The notes beneath the pieces were generated by a model. That model ran no database searches and was not told where the DNA came from. It saw only the letters and a list, made by a program, of their open reading frames with translations. This document shows positions 51,452 to 60,665 of a stretch of 64,000 bases of DNA, piece by piece. Origin of the DNA: JBBRZM01 sp963813635 (GTDB lineage: Bacteria > Actinomycetota > Acidimicrobiia > IMCC26256 > JBBRZM01); the NCBI GenBank assembly GCA_963813635.1, contig CAWEZO010000007.1, positions 124,001 through 188,000 of the forward strand, given 5' to 3'. Both the position numbers and the translations under genes were made by a program. Numbering within the stretch: position 1 is the stretch's first letter; each line of letters begins with the position of its first letter.

Positions 51452-52573
51452 GTGATCGCGTTCAAGGAGATGGCGCGGGCGAAGGTGCGCTTCGGGCTGT
51501 TGATCGGCGCCATCGCCCTGCTCGTGTTCCTCATCCTGTTCCAGCAGGCGTTTCGCGACGGGCTGATCACCTCGTTCGTCGGCGCGATCGAGCACCAGAC
51601 GGCGCCGGTGCTCGTGTACAGCACCGACGGCCGGCGCAATCTCCAGAGCAGCTCGATCACCCCCGCGCTCGAGGCGCAGGTGCGGGCGGTCGACGGTGTC
51701 GCACGCGCCGGAAAGATCGGCCAGAGCACCTTCAGCGTGCGGGCCGGCGCCTCGATCACGGGCGCGGCCGTCATCGGTTACGAGCACCGTGAGCTCGGCG
51801 CGCCGCAGCAGCTCGTCGCGGGTCGGTACCCCCGGGCCGACGGCGAGGGCGTCGCGAACGAGACCGACGCGGCGGAGGGCTTCGGCCTGGGCGACGTCGT
51901 GCGGGTGGAGCCCGGTGGCTACGCGATCCGCATCGTCGGCCAGTCCCGCGACACGAACCTCCAGGCGATCCCCACGGTGTTCACCCGCTACGGCACATGG
52001 GAGCAGGCGGTGCGCGCGGCGAACCCCGACGCGCGCGACGCCGCTGCCCGAACGCGCTGGGCGTCGCGCCCGCGGCGGGTGTGAGCGCCCACCAGCTCGT
52101 GACCCGGGTCGACGCGGTGAGCAACGAGCTCGAGGCCCTCACGCGCCGTGACGCGGCCCGCAAGGCGCCGGGGGTCGCGCAGGTGAGTCGCTCGTTCCTC
52201 GTGATCTTCCTGCTCTACGGTCTTGTCGTCCCGCTCGTCATCGGGCTGTTCTTCCTGATCGTCACGCTGCAGAAGGCGCGCACGCTCACGCTGCTGCGGG
52301 CGATCGGCGCGCGCTCGAAGACGCTGGTCTGGGCGCTCCTCCTGCAGGTGCTCGTCGTGGTGGGGCTGGGTGTCGCGATCGGCACGCTGCTCTACCTGCC
52401 GGTGTCGTTCCAACGGGTCGGTTCGATCCCCCTGCACTTCGACGTCGACCGCGGTGGTCGGCTGGGGATTGGGCATCCTGGTGCTCGGCGTCGCCAGCTC
52501 GTGGTTCTCGGCCCGCCGGGTGCTGCGCATCGAGCCGATCGAGGCGCTCTCGGGCGGGGGGTTGGGCTCGTGA
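51452..52573 (+). CDS. ABC-exporter permease (FtsX/MacB type), two frameshifts
   Basis: GTG 51452 starts IAFKEMARAKVRFGLLIGAI and ALLVFLILFQQAF, the N-terminal helix of FtsX-like permeases, followed by a periplasmic MacB-PCD-like domain. Shifts near 52050 and 52455 separate it from SFLVIFLLYGLVVPLVIGLF, LLRAIGARSKTLVWALLLQV and SSWFSARRVLRIEPIEALSG, the C-terminal helices and typical ending. The rebuilt product has about 373 residues. The GTGA overlap couples it to the second permease. Both shifts lie in GC-rich runs and may be read errors. Confidence 0.75.
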
Positions 52574-53685
52574 GGATCGCGCTCCGCGAGATGCGCCGGA
52601 GGCCGGCTCGGTTCGCGACCGCGGCCGCGCTGCTCACGCTCATCGCGATGCTGCTCATGCTGCTCGGCGGACTGCTCGACGGGTTGATCCAGCGCTCGAC
52701 CGGGGCGATCCGCGCGCAGCGCGCCGACCTCGTCGTGTTCTCGGCGACGGCCGAGAAGTCGTTCCTGCGGAGCCGGATCACGCCCGAGGTGCGCGCGCAG
52801 GTGGAGGCGGTTCCCGGCGTGACCGGCGTCGGCGGGATCGGCGTCACCCAACTCGGCGCGCGGGTCCCCGGGAACGGGCCGCGCGATCTCGTCGACGTCG
52901 CGCTGTTCGGCTACCAGCGGGCGCCGCGGGGCGTGCCGTCGCCGCCCGCGGCCGGCACGGCCTACGCCGACAGCATCCTCCGGGACGAGGGCGTGAAGCG
53001 CGGCGACACGTTGCAGCTCGGGCCGGCCCGCACGCCGGTGCACGTCGTCGGCTTCGTCGACAACGTGAGCTATTCCGGCGCCGGGTCGCTGTGGGCGTCG
53101 GCCGACGACGTGGCGCGACGTGCAGAACGCCAACCGGCCGGCGTCGTCGGTCGGTTCCGGCGTGTTCCAGACGCTCGTCGTGCGCACCGGCCGGCGACGC
53201 GTCGTCGGTCGCGCGCGGCGATCGACCGGGCGACCGGCGGCGCGACCGAGACCGTCTCCGCCACCGAGGCCGCCGACTCGATCGGCGGGGTGCGCCAGCA
53301 GCGGTCGGTGTTCAACCAGATCATCGGCGTGACGCTCGTGATCGCGATCGTGGTGGTGGCGCTGTTCTTCGCGCTGCTCACGGTCGAACGCATCGGCCTC
53401 TACGGCATGTTGAAGGCGATCGGCGCACGATCGCGCACGCTGTTCGGCGGCGTCGTGTGCAGGCCGTGGTGGTCGCGCTCATCGCGGCGGCGATCGGCTC
53501 CGGCTTCGCGCTGCGCGCTCGACCGGACCTGCTGCCGCCGGGCACGATCCCGTACCAGCTGCTCCCGAGCCGCCTGATCGTCAGCAGCGCCGCGCTGGTG
53601 CTCGCAGCGGTCGTCGGGCAGCGCCTTCTCGCTCCGGCGCGTGCTGCGCGTCGATCCTGCTTCCGCGATCGGGAGGTCGTCATGA
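52570..53685 (+). CDS. ABC-exporter permease (FtsX/MacB type), frameshifted
   Basis: GTG 52570 starts RIALREMRRRPARFATAAAL and LTLIAMLLMLLGGLLDGLIQ. The periplasmic domain follows, then shifts near 53115 and 53455 separate TEAADSIGGVRQQRSVFNQI, GVTLVIAIVVVALFFALLTV, ERIGLYGMLKAIGARSRTLF and QAVVVALIAAAIGSGFAL. The end RRVLRVDPASAIGRSS matches the usual RxxxxDPxxAL finish and overlaps the ATPase start by ATGA. With the first permease and the ATPase it forms a MacB/LolCDE-like exporter of unknown substrate, perhaps lipids or antimicrobial compounds. Confidence 0.75.
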
Positions 53686-54375
53686 AGAACGGCACGGCGA
53701 GCCGGCGCTGCGCACTGGACTCGGTGCGCAAGGTGTACCCCACCGGCGACGAAGAGGTGATCGCGCTCGACCACGCGACCCTCACCATCGGCCACGACGA
53801 GATCGTCGCGCTCGTCGGCCCGTCCGGATCGGGCAAGACCACGCTGTGCTCGATCGCCGGCGGCATCCTGTCGCCCACCGAGGGCAGCGTGGTCGTCGGC
53901 GGCGAGGACATCTCCGAGTACTCGCCGAAGCAGCTCACCGACTTCCGTCGCGAGCACGTCGGCTTCGTCTTCCAGACCGTGAACCTCGTGCCGTTCCTCA
54001 CCGCGCGCGAGAACCTGCTCGTGGTCGACGAGATCGGGCGCCGCACCGGCGCGCCCGGCCCGCAGGCGCGCCGACCAGCTCCTCGAGGAGCTCGGCCTCG
54101 GCGAACCGCCGCGACCACCTGCCCTGCGACGCTCTCGGGTGGCCAGCGCCAACGGGTCGCCATCGGCCGGGCGCTGATGAACGACCCCGACCTCGTGCTC
54201 TTCGACGAACCGACGTCGGCGCTCGACACCCACCTCGGCGAGCAGGTGATGGAGCTCATCCGCGAGCGAGATGAACTCACGGGGGATCGCCGCCATCGTC
54301 GTCACCCACGACGAGCGCATGACGCACTACGCCGACCGCACCGTCCACATCATCGACGGCGTACTGGGCGACTGA
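53682..54375 (+). CDS. ABC-exporter ATP-binding protein (LolD/MacB type), frameshifted
   Basis: ATG 53682 overlaps the permease stop. The protein has Walker A GPSGSGKTT, Q-loop FVFQTVNLVPFLTARENLLV, signature LSGGQRQRVAIGRALMNDPD, Walker B LVLFDEPTSALD and H-loop VTHDERMTHYADRTVHI. Shifts near 54065, 54112 and 54279 interrupt it; the conserved segments between them show that the original gene was complete, with about 230 residues. It should energise the two FtsX-like permeases. Confidence 0.78.
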
Positions 54376-54530
54376 GCCACTTCTGCGCCTGTCGGTCGCG
54401 GCCGCGACCTGTGGGCTTGCAAGCGCCAGCCCTGGCTGCGCGGTCGCAAACAACTTCGCGCCTTCCGCCGCGACCGGCACCGTTCGCATCGGGCCCCAGC
54501 ACGTCGTCGAGGCTGCGTAGCCTGTGACCG

Positions 54531-55519
54531 ATGAGCCACTGGCGGCGACTGGCCGGCGCCATGATCGCTTTGCTGCTCGTGCTGGTGGCCGGCACCATCG
54601 GATATCTGGTGCTCGGCTTCGACCTCCTCGACGCGACGTACCAGACGGTCACCACGGTTTCGACAGTGGGCTTTCGCGAAGTCGAGCCGCTGTCGCCGGG
54701 CGGTCAGGTGTTCACCATGGTCCTGATCCTCGTGGGGGTCGGTGCCGCCCTGTACGCATTCAGCGTGCTCATCGAGACATTCATCGAAGGCCGCCTCAAC
54801 GAACTGCTCGGGAGACGTCGCATGGAACAGTCGATCGCGTCGCTGCACGACCACGTCATCGTCTGCGGCTGGGGGCGCGTGGGCCGCTCAATCGCCGGAG
54901 AGGTCGCGGCGGCGGGCCGTGGGCTCGTGATCGTGGAGCTCGACGATGCGATCCTGGACGGGGTGTCGCACCGTGTGGTGGTGGGCGACGCCACCGAGGA
55001 CGCCGTCCTGCGCGCGGCCGGGATCGATCGGGCGGCCGCGCTGGTGGCCGCGGTCGAGGGTGACGCGGCGAACTCGTTCATCACGCTCAGTGCCCGCGCG
55101 CTCAAGACCCGACCTGTTCATCGTGGCCCGCGCTCGGAGCCAGAACAGCGGGGAGAAGCTGCGCCGGGCGGGCGCAGACCGGGTGGTGAACCCGCAGAGC
55201 ATCGGCGGTGCCCGGATGGCCGCGTTCGTGCTGCGGCCCCACGTCGCGGAGTTCCTCGACGTGGTGATGCGCGAACGCGCCCTCGAGTTCCGGCTGGAAG
55301 AGGTGCCGGTCGACCGCGGGGTCACCGATCGCGGGGCAGTCGTTGCGGGACACCAAGATACGCGACCACACCGGGGCCCTGGTGCTGGCTCTACGCGACG
55401 AGGACGGGACCTTTCACACCAACCCGCCGCCCGACACCGAGATCCGGAGCGGGCAGGTGATCATCGCCATCGGCACCCAGGATGAGCTCGACACGCTGGT
55501 CGAGTTCGCCGAACGCTGA
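54531..55519 (+). CDS. Potassium channel with TrkA/RCK regulatory domains, two frameshifts
   Basis: ATG 54531 starts a protein with a first membrane helix, a pore segment TVTTVSTVGFREVEPLSPGG (filter TVGFRE) and a second membrane helix. The RCK N domain follows: VIVCGWGRVGRSIAGEVAAA and DATEDAVLRAAGIDRAAALV. Shifts near 55105 and 55334 separate the rest: RPDLFIVARARSQNSGEKLR and DHTGALVLALRDEDGTFHTN (RCK C), ending QVIIAIGTQDELDTLVEFAE. It is a two-helix, ligand-gated K+ channel of the MthK type. The filter lacks the canonical GYGD, but GF(R/G)E variants are frequent in bacteria. Confidence 0.8.
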
Positions 55520-55777
55520 GCCAGGACCGGCGCGCGATCGGTTCGAGGTCAGCCGATGATGGCGCGGTGTCGGCGGCGGGCGGCGAGTTGCAGCCTGATG
55601 CCGAGCGTGCGCGCCGCCCTCGACGAGCACGCCGACCGGCTGGTCGACAAGGAGGCGGGCGCGTTTGCACACTCGAAGCTCATGCGCGAGGTACTGGCGC
55701 GCGGCTTGCCGGCGTGCCACTCTCTCGCCGAAGCCAAGGCAGGCGTCCGAATGCACGGCTTTGACCTAGGAGGTCCG

Positions 55778-57159
55778 ATGACGCAGACGACTGCCCGCTT
55801 CGAGTTGCCCGGCTTCAAGGGCACCCTGATCCATCCTGGCGACAGTGCGTACGACGACGCCCGCAAGATCTTCAACGGAATGATCGACCGCCGCCCGGTG
55901 CTCATCGCCCGTTGTACCTGCGCCGACGACGTGGTTGCCGCGGTGAACCTCGCCGCGAGCAGCGGCTTCCGCTCGCGGTCCATGGGGGCGGCCACGGGGT
56001 GACCGGCGCCTCGATGTGTGATGCCGGTGTGGTCGTCGACCTTCGCGGCATGAAAGGCGTCGACGTCGACGTCGACGCTCGTCTCGTGCGCGCCGAAGCG
56101 GGATTGACCTGGGGCGAATTCGATGCCGCGACCCAAGAGCACGGGCTGGCGTGCACCGGTGGGCGGGTGACGACCACGGGTATCTCCGGACTCGCGCTCG
56201 GCAGCGGCAGCGGCTGGCTCGACCGCAAGTTTGGCCTCGTATGCGACAACCTCGTGAAGGCCGAAGTCGTCACGGCCGACGGCCGGATCGTGACGGCATC
56301 CGACGACGAGAACGCGGATCTGCTCTGGGGACTCCGTGGGGGCAGCGGGAACTTCGGCATCGTCACCGCGTTCCATCTCCGCCTCCACGAGCTCGGACCG
56401 ATCGTGTTCGGCGGCATGCTCGTGTACCCCGCCGAGGTCGGCCGCGACCTGTTGCCCTTCTACCGCGACTTCGTGCGCGACGCGCCCGACGAGGTCGGCA
56501 GCGGCCTCGCGTTCATCTGCGCGCCGCCTGAAGACTTCGTGCCCAAAGAGGTGCAGGGTCATCCCGTCATCGGCGTGATCTGCTGTTACGCGGGGCCGGC
56601 CGAAGAGGGCGAGATCGCGTTCAAGCCGTTGCGAGACTTCGGCCCGCCGGCGTTGCAGATGGTGCAGCCGATGCCGTACGTCGCAGTGCAGACGCTCCTC
56701 GACGGTGCCAACCCGAAAGGGCTACTGAACTACTGGACGGCTGACTTCTACGACGATCTTTCCGACGAGGCGCTCGAGATTCTCGTGGCAAAGGCCACGC
56801 AGCCCGTATCGCCCATGACGCAGATCATCGTCCTCCCGGGCCGCGGGGCGATCGCGCGCGTCGACGAGGACGCGATGGCGTTCGGAGAGCGCCAGGCCCG
56901 CTTCAACATCCATTACCTCTCGATGTGGGAGGACCCTGTCGAAACCGAGAAGAACATCGCGTACACGAAAGACCTCGCAGGAGCGATGAAGCCGTGGTCG
57001 ACGGGTCGCGCGTACCTCAACTTCCTCGGCGACGAGGGTCAAGGACGGGTCGAAGCCGCGTTCGGGCGAGAGAAGTACAACCGACTGCGCGAGCTCAAGA
57101 AGAAGTGGGACCCGCAGAACCTCTTCCGCCTGAACCAGAACATCCCACCCGCGTCCTGA
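55778..57159 (+). CDS. FAD-linked oxidase (PCMH/BBE type), one frameshift
   Basis: ATG 55778 follows a near-perfect AGGAGG. The N-terminus (QTTARFELPGFKGTLIHPGD, RRPVLIARCTCADDVVAAVN) is followed near 55977 by a shift, after which AVHGGGHGVTGASMCDAGVV and TTGISGLALGSGSGWLDRKF bind FAD. HGGGHG includes the histidine often covalently linked to FAD; the second covalent-type Cys position has a GRVTTTG sequence instead. The C-terminal KYNRLRELKKKWDPQNLFRL and NQNI form the BBE domain. Such oxidases act on sugars or secondary metabolites. The rebuilt protein has about 460 residues. Confidence 0.82.
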
Positions 57160-57274
57160 TTCGACCTGTGTGAGGGGGCGAGAGAGCCACTCGCGCCACG
57201 CCTTTTCCCAGATCCAAAGTTTCTGTTCGCGCCACTGGCTGTGCCTGTCTCGACCTAGCTGAGGAGGAGCGATT

Positions 57275-57430
57275 GTGAGTCAGCTCGTGGAGTTCCCACT
57301 CGAAGACGGAAGCACGATTGTGGTGCAGGTCACCGCCGCCTTCTTTGCCCAGGATCCCGATGACGAAGACCAGCTCAGTCTGAGTGTCGAGCTCCTCTAT
57401 GACCCGTCGCTCGAACCCGCCGAGGGCTGA
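57275..57430 (+). CDS. Small protein with a Trypco1/CU044_2847-like N-terminus
   Basis: GTG 57275 has GAGGAGGAGC four bases upstream, a strong ribosome binding site. The 51 residues begin SQLVEFPLEDGSTIVVQV, which resembles the opening of trypsin-co-occurring domain 1 (CU044_2847) proteins, then read AQDPDDEDQLSLSVELLYDP. Family members have about 110 residues or more, so this is either a short variant or an in-frame deletion product. No trypsin-like protease lies nearby. It is too short for automated gene calling. Confidence 0.45.
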   Translation: MSQLVEFPLEDGSTIVVQVTAAFFAQDPDDEDQLSLSVELLYDPSLEPAEG

Positions 57431-57477
57431 CGGTGGCGACCATGCCCACTGAACCGCCGCGCTGACCCGGTTGACCG

Positions 57478-58545
57478 TCAGGTCAGCGTCGGCAGGATCG
57501 CCGGGAGGTCCATGACCGAGCGGATGCCCGGCGTCGCTGCGCATACGAAGGGGATCGCGTTCACGGCGCGGTTCGCCGTGTAGCCCGGTGTGGTCGAGGC
57601 CATACGCTCGAGCGGGATCGGCATGCGAACGTCGAGCTCGAGCGGCGCGTCGCCCTCCACGGACACCTTCCACCCTGTCGAGAGCAGGTCCCATGACGGA
57701 TCCAGCTCATGGCAGCAGAACCACGTGGCGCGGAAGCGAAGGCGCTCCCGGCCGTCGCGCATGCCCGAGATGGTCGTCCGTTGTGCCGCCATGGTGCCGG
57801 CTTCCAGCGTGCCCGCCGCGATCTCGACGGTGCGTGGCGTCACGGCGATGTCACCGTGGGCCTCCACCGAGTCGAGCGGGAGGGACAGCGCGTCGCCGAC
57901 CGTGCGCAGCGACGGGCCGAAGCTCTCGCGCAGGTGCGAGACCCGCCCCGGGTCGAGCTCGGCGGGCGGCTTCCCGAACCCCATGACGTCGAACAGCAGC
58001 CCTGGGGAGTCGCGCTGCGACAGGTCAGCGAACTCGTCGATGGTCATCCGGTCCAGGTGGCACTGGATGGACGACAACACGAGCGGCACGGCTTCGGTGA
58101 TGAAGCCGGGGCTGCTGCCCGTGCTGTGGACCGAGGCGCCACCCTCGGCACATGCCGCGTCCACCCGGGCACGAACCTCCGGGTCCATGCTCGGCGGGTG
58201 GTGGAAGACGCCACACGTCGACACGACGTTGGTGCCGGCCGCCAGCAGCCGGCACAGCACGTCTACATCGGTGGTGCGGGGCATGTACAGCACGCAGTCG
58301 GCGCCGAGGGCGATGATGTCATCGACGTCATTGGTGGCAAGCACGCCGGTTGGGCCGAGCCCGCACAGCTCGCCGGCGTCGTGGCCCGCCTTCTCGGCGC
58401 TGTGCGCGTACAGGCCGACGAGCTCGAGGTGCGGATGCCCAATCACCTGCTGCAGTGCTCGCGAGCCGATGTTGCCGGTCGCCCATTGAACAACCCTCAG
58501 AGGTCGACGCGACCCGCTATCAGTGTCGGAGACCATGCTTGACAT
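57478..58545 (-). CDS. DapB-like (dihydrodipicolinate reductase-fold) NAD(P)H oxidoreductase
   Basis: The 355-residue protein starts at ATG 58545 (ATG 58536 is possible). RVVQWATGNIGSRALQQVIG is the Rossmann motif; LYAHSAEKAGHDAGELCGLG, STGSSPGFITEAVPLVLSSI and NRAVNAIPFVCAATPGIRSV match the family of the gene at 8138, with which it shares its overall layout. It is probably an NAD(P)H-dependent reductase of the lipid or amino-acid type. It is not in an operon; a transposase remnant lies immediately upstream. Confidence 0.82.
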   Translation of the reverse strand: MSSMVSDTDSGSRRPLRVVQWATGNIGSRALQQVIGHPHLELVGLYAHSAEKAGHDAGELCGLGPTGVLATNDVDDIIALGADCVLYMPRTTDVDVLCRLLAAGTNVVSTCGVFHHPPSMDPEVRARVDAACAEGGASVHSTGSSPGFITEAVPLVLSSIQCHLDRMTIDEFADLSQRDSPGLLFDVMGFGKPPAELDPGRVSHLRESFGPSLRTVGDALSLPLDSVEAHGDIAVTPRTVEIAAGTLEAGTMAAQRTTISGMRDGRERLRFRATWFCCHELDPSWDLLSTGWKVSVEGDAPLELDVRMPIPLERMASTTPGYTANRAVNAIPFVCAATPGIRSVMDLPAILPTLT

Positions 58546-58588
58546 CTCGGTCCTTTGGAACTCCCCCCGGGATCGTGGAGGGCTCGGG

Positions 58589-58735
58589 TTACGCGGCGCG
58601 CTGCGTTCGGGTGGTGATCTTCTCGCACGCGATTGGCGCGCGCCAGCGCAGTTGCTGTGACGCCGGGTCTGGTTGCAGCGGTCGAACCAGCGGATCAACC
58701 GTTGTCGTGCACGCGCTTTGGTGGCGTCTGACGGG
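58589..58735 (-). pseudogene. C-terminal remnant of an IS3/IS481-type transposase
   Basis: Minus-strand frames read RARQRLIRWFDRCNQTRRHS and then, after a shift, WRAPIACEKITTRTQRAA. This matches the ending ...NxxRRHSxLxxxSPxxYE of IS3-type transposases. Its end lies three bases from the stop of the atypical SDR gene, so it marks a past insertion boundary. Confidence 0.55.
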
Positions 58736-58737
58736 CC

Positions 58738-59508
58738 CTACATCAGAATGAGCTCGGGCACGCCGCCATCCACGTTGATGTTCTGGCCAGTGATCCATCG
58801 ACTGTCGTCAGAGGCCAGGAATAGCGTGACCGGTGCAATGTCCTGATACGGATCACCCACTCTTCCCATTGCGTTGTCGCGGGAGCGACTCACCACGTAT
58901 TCTTCAAACTCTGGCGGCAGATTCTCCATGATGGTCTCGGTCATCGCGGCAGGGCTGACGGTATTACAACGAATGCCATCCTTCCCCCATTCGCGAGCCA
59001 CGACCATGGAAAGCCCGCGAATCGCCGCCTTGTCGGCAACATATGCGGCCATTTGTTCAAAGCCGACCTGATACACACCGGAAGTGAAATTGATGATGGA
59101 GGAGCTCTTGCCCTTCAGGTAGGGGTAGCACAGCTGCATCAGATTCCAGTAGGCGTAGAGGCCGGTATGCAGCTGTCTGTCCAGCTCCTCCGTGTCCTCT
59201 TCAAGGAAAGGAACGCGAACGGCTAGAGCGCTGGCATTGTTGATCAGAACGTCCACCGTCCCGAAGCGCTCAATCGTCTTCTCAACGTAGTTCTGCAGAT
59301 TCTCATACTTCGAGACATCACACGTTAGGGCCAAGACTTCCGCGCCTGCCTCCTCGCAGAGTCTCGCCGTTTCCATCAACTTCTCTGTTCTCCTCGCGCA
59401 CATGGACAACTTGGCGCCTTCTTTGGCCAAATAGACGGCCATTTGCTTTCCAAGGCCTGCGCTCGTGCCCGTCAGGATAACCACTTTTCCGTCTAGCTTC
59501 TTTGCCAT
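58738..59508 (-). CDS. SDR-family oxidoreductase with atypical base composition
   Basis: The 256-residue protein starts at ATG 59508. GKVVILTGTSAGLGKQMAVY (cofactor motif), NNASAL, NFTSGVYQVG serine, YVADKAAIRG (YxxxK) and WITGQNINVDGG are standard SDR features. Codon use is clearly unlike the neighbours: many A- or T-ending codons and lysine AAA/AAG, GC perhaps near 52 percent. Residue use (FVKK, EEAGAEVLALTCDVSKYENL) is closer to Firmicutes-type or anaerobic-actinobacterial SDRs. A transposase remnant directly downstream supports horizontal acquisition. It may reduce a ketone or hydroxysteroid; the substrate is unknown. Confidence 0.85.
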   Translation of the reverse strand: MAKKLDGKVVILTGTSAGLGKQMAVYLAKEGAKLSMCARRTEKLMETARLCEEAGAEVLALTCDVSKYENLQNYVEKTIERFGTVDVLINNASALAVRVPFLEEDTEELDRQLHTGLYAYWNLMQLCYPYLKGKSSSIINFTSGVYQVGFEQMAAYVADKAAIRGLSMVVAREWGKDGIRCNTVSPAAMTETIMENLPPEFEEYVVSRSRDNAMGRVGDPYQDIAPVTLFLASDDSRWITGQNINVDGGVPELILM

Positions 59509-59768
59509 GACAAATTCCCCATTTCTGTTTGCAGAACCAGTTAGTGGCCAAAGTCGAGACGGGTACCTGCCCAGCCCGATGCTAGTGGTCCGCGACGGAC
59601 CACGAGCTGGCCCCTTTCTCGGGGGCTCCCTTCAAGGCCCGTCCCGGCCGGCCATCATCACGACACTGCGGAGATCCGTTGCCGCGAGTCAGCCGCCGGG
59701 ATGTGACTTCTGCCTCTATGCCGCGGCTGCTCGGCGTACGATGATTGCAAGCGACCTGGGGGTGCGGA

Positions 59769-60029
59769 ATGGAACTCTTCCCCGATTCGACCGAGATGGC
59801 CGCCGGGCATGACCCTCGAGATTGCCCGCGGTGTGGGGTCGCGCCGCTTGCACGCGTCGCCGATTGTGAGATGGTCCACTGGTTGTGCCGGTCGTGCGAC
59901 CACTGTTGGCAGGAGACCCGGGGCAATCTGCGCGCCGTCGATCCGATCAACTGCCCCGGCTGCTCGACGAAACCACGCCCCGAGTGCATCGCGCTGTTTG
60001 CTCGCGAGTTCCCGCGCTTCAGCGGTTGA
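59769..60029 (+). CDS. Small zinc-ribbon protein
   Basis: The 86-residue protein starts at ATG 59769. It has three cysteine pairs: CPRC near residue 19, CRSC and CHW-type (WLCRSCDHCW) near residue 40 and CPGC near residue 63, which can bind one or two zinc ions. There is no recognised family. It could bind nucleic acid or act as a regulator. It stands alone, divergent from the SDR. Confidence 0.6.
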   Translation: MELFPDSTEMAAGHDPRDCPRCGVAPLARVADCEMVHWLCRSCDHCWQETRGNLRAVDPINCPGCSTKPRPECIALFAREFPRFSG

Positions 60030-60141
60030 GAGCGACAGTCCGGATGTGCTCGCACCACGACGTGCTGTAGCGGAACCTCTCGGGAGAATTGCACGACTCG
60101 GTCCGGTCCGCTCGGCCTTCTCGGCGCGTGGTCGGACCTGA

Positions 60142-60642
60142 CTACGACTTGCTCATCTTCCAATCGCGTTCGATCCCGCGCTTGATCGCACGCAACGTGT
60201 CTGCGGTTTGCGAGGCGATCTTCCGCCGAGCCAGCAGGTTTGCAAACTTCGCTCTCATGCTCCTCGTCGCATAGTGCTGACGGATCGTGACGCGTGTCTT
60301 GTGCGTGTCGATCGCGGTCACGACGGTGTCGACCAGGTAGTTTGCAAAGAGCTTGCTGATCCCCCACGAATCCTCGGGAATAGTCGTCACAAAGCTCTGC
60401 AGTGGCACGATCTCAACGATCTTTTCGACGCACATACCCTTCCCGCGGCCCTCGGTGATGCTGCACTTGTAGGACACCCCCTCCGCCCGCCGGCCCGTCC
60501 CCGACAGGAGGTCCACCTTGGTCACCCGCGGGTGGAACTCGGGGATCTTGGTGATGTCCATCAGGTACTCCCACACGACCTGCAGCGGCGCCTCGACGAC
60601 CACGGTGTCTTCAATCTGCAACTGGTCTCTCGCCAGTCCCAT
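60142..60642 (-). CDS. SRPBCC-family protein
   Basis: The 166-residue protein starts at ATG 60642 with GAAGGA upstream; ATG 60669, which overlaps the stop of the SDR, is possible. DQLQIEDTVVVEAPLQVVWE, YLMDITKIPEFHPRVTKVDL, YKCSITEGRGKGMCVEKIVE and TAIDTHKTRVTIRQHYATRS match the START-like fold, with a basic C-terminal helix (LLARRKIASQTADTLRAIKR). It may be coupled to the upstream SDR and bind a lipid substrate. Confidence 0.82.
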   Translation of the reverse strand: MGLARDQLQIEDTVVVEAPLQVVWEYLMDITKIPEFHPRVTKVDLLSGTGRRAEGVSYKCSITEGRGKGMCVEKIVEIVPLQSFVTTIPEDSWGISKLFANYLVDTVVTAIDTHKTRVTIRQHYATRSMRAKFANLLARRKIASQTADTLRAIKRGIERDWKMSKS

Positions 60643-60665
60643 GTGATCCTTCCCTTGATCGAAGG

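Noticed and set aside
54394..54409. Perfect palindrome GGTCGCGGCCGCGACC between the ABC ATPase and K+ channel genes
   Set aside because: It has no loop and no T-run, and such GC palindromes are expected by chance in this composition. It was not called as terminator or operator.
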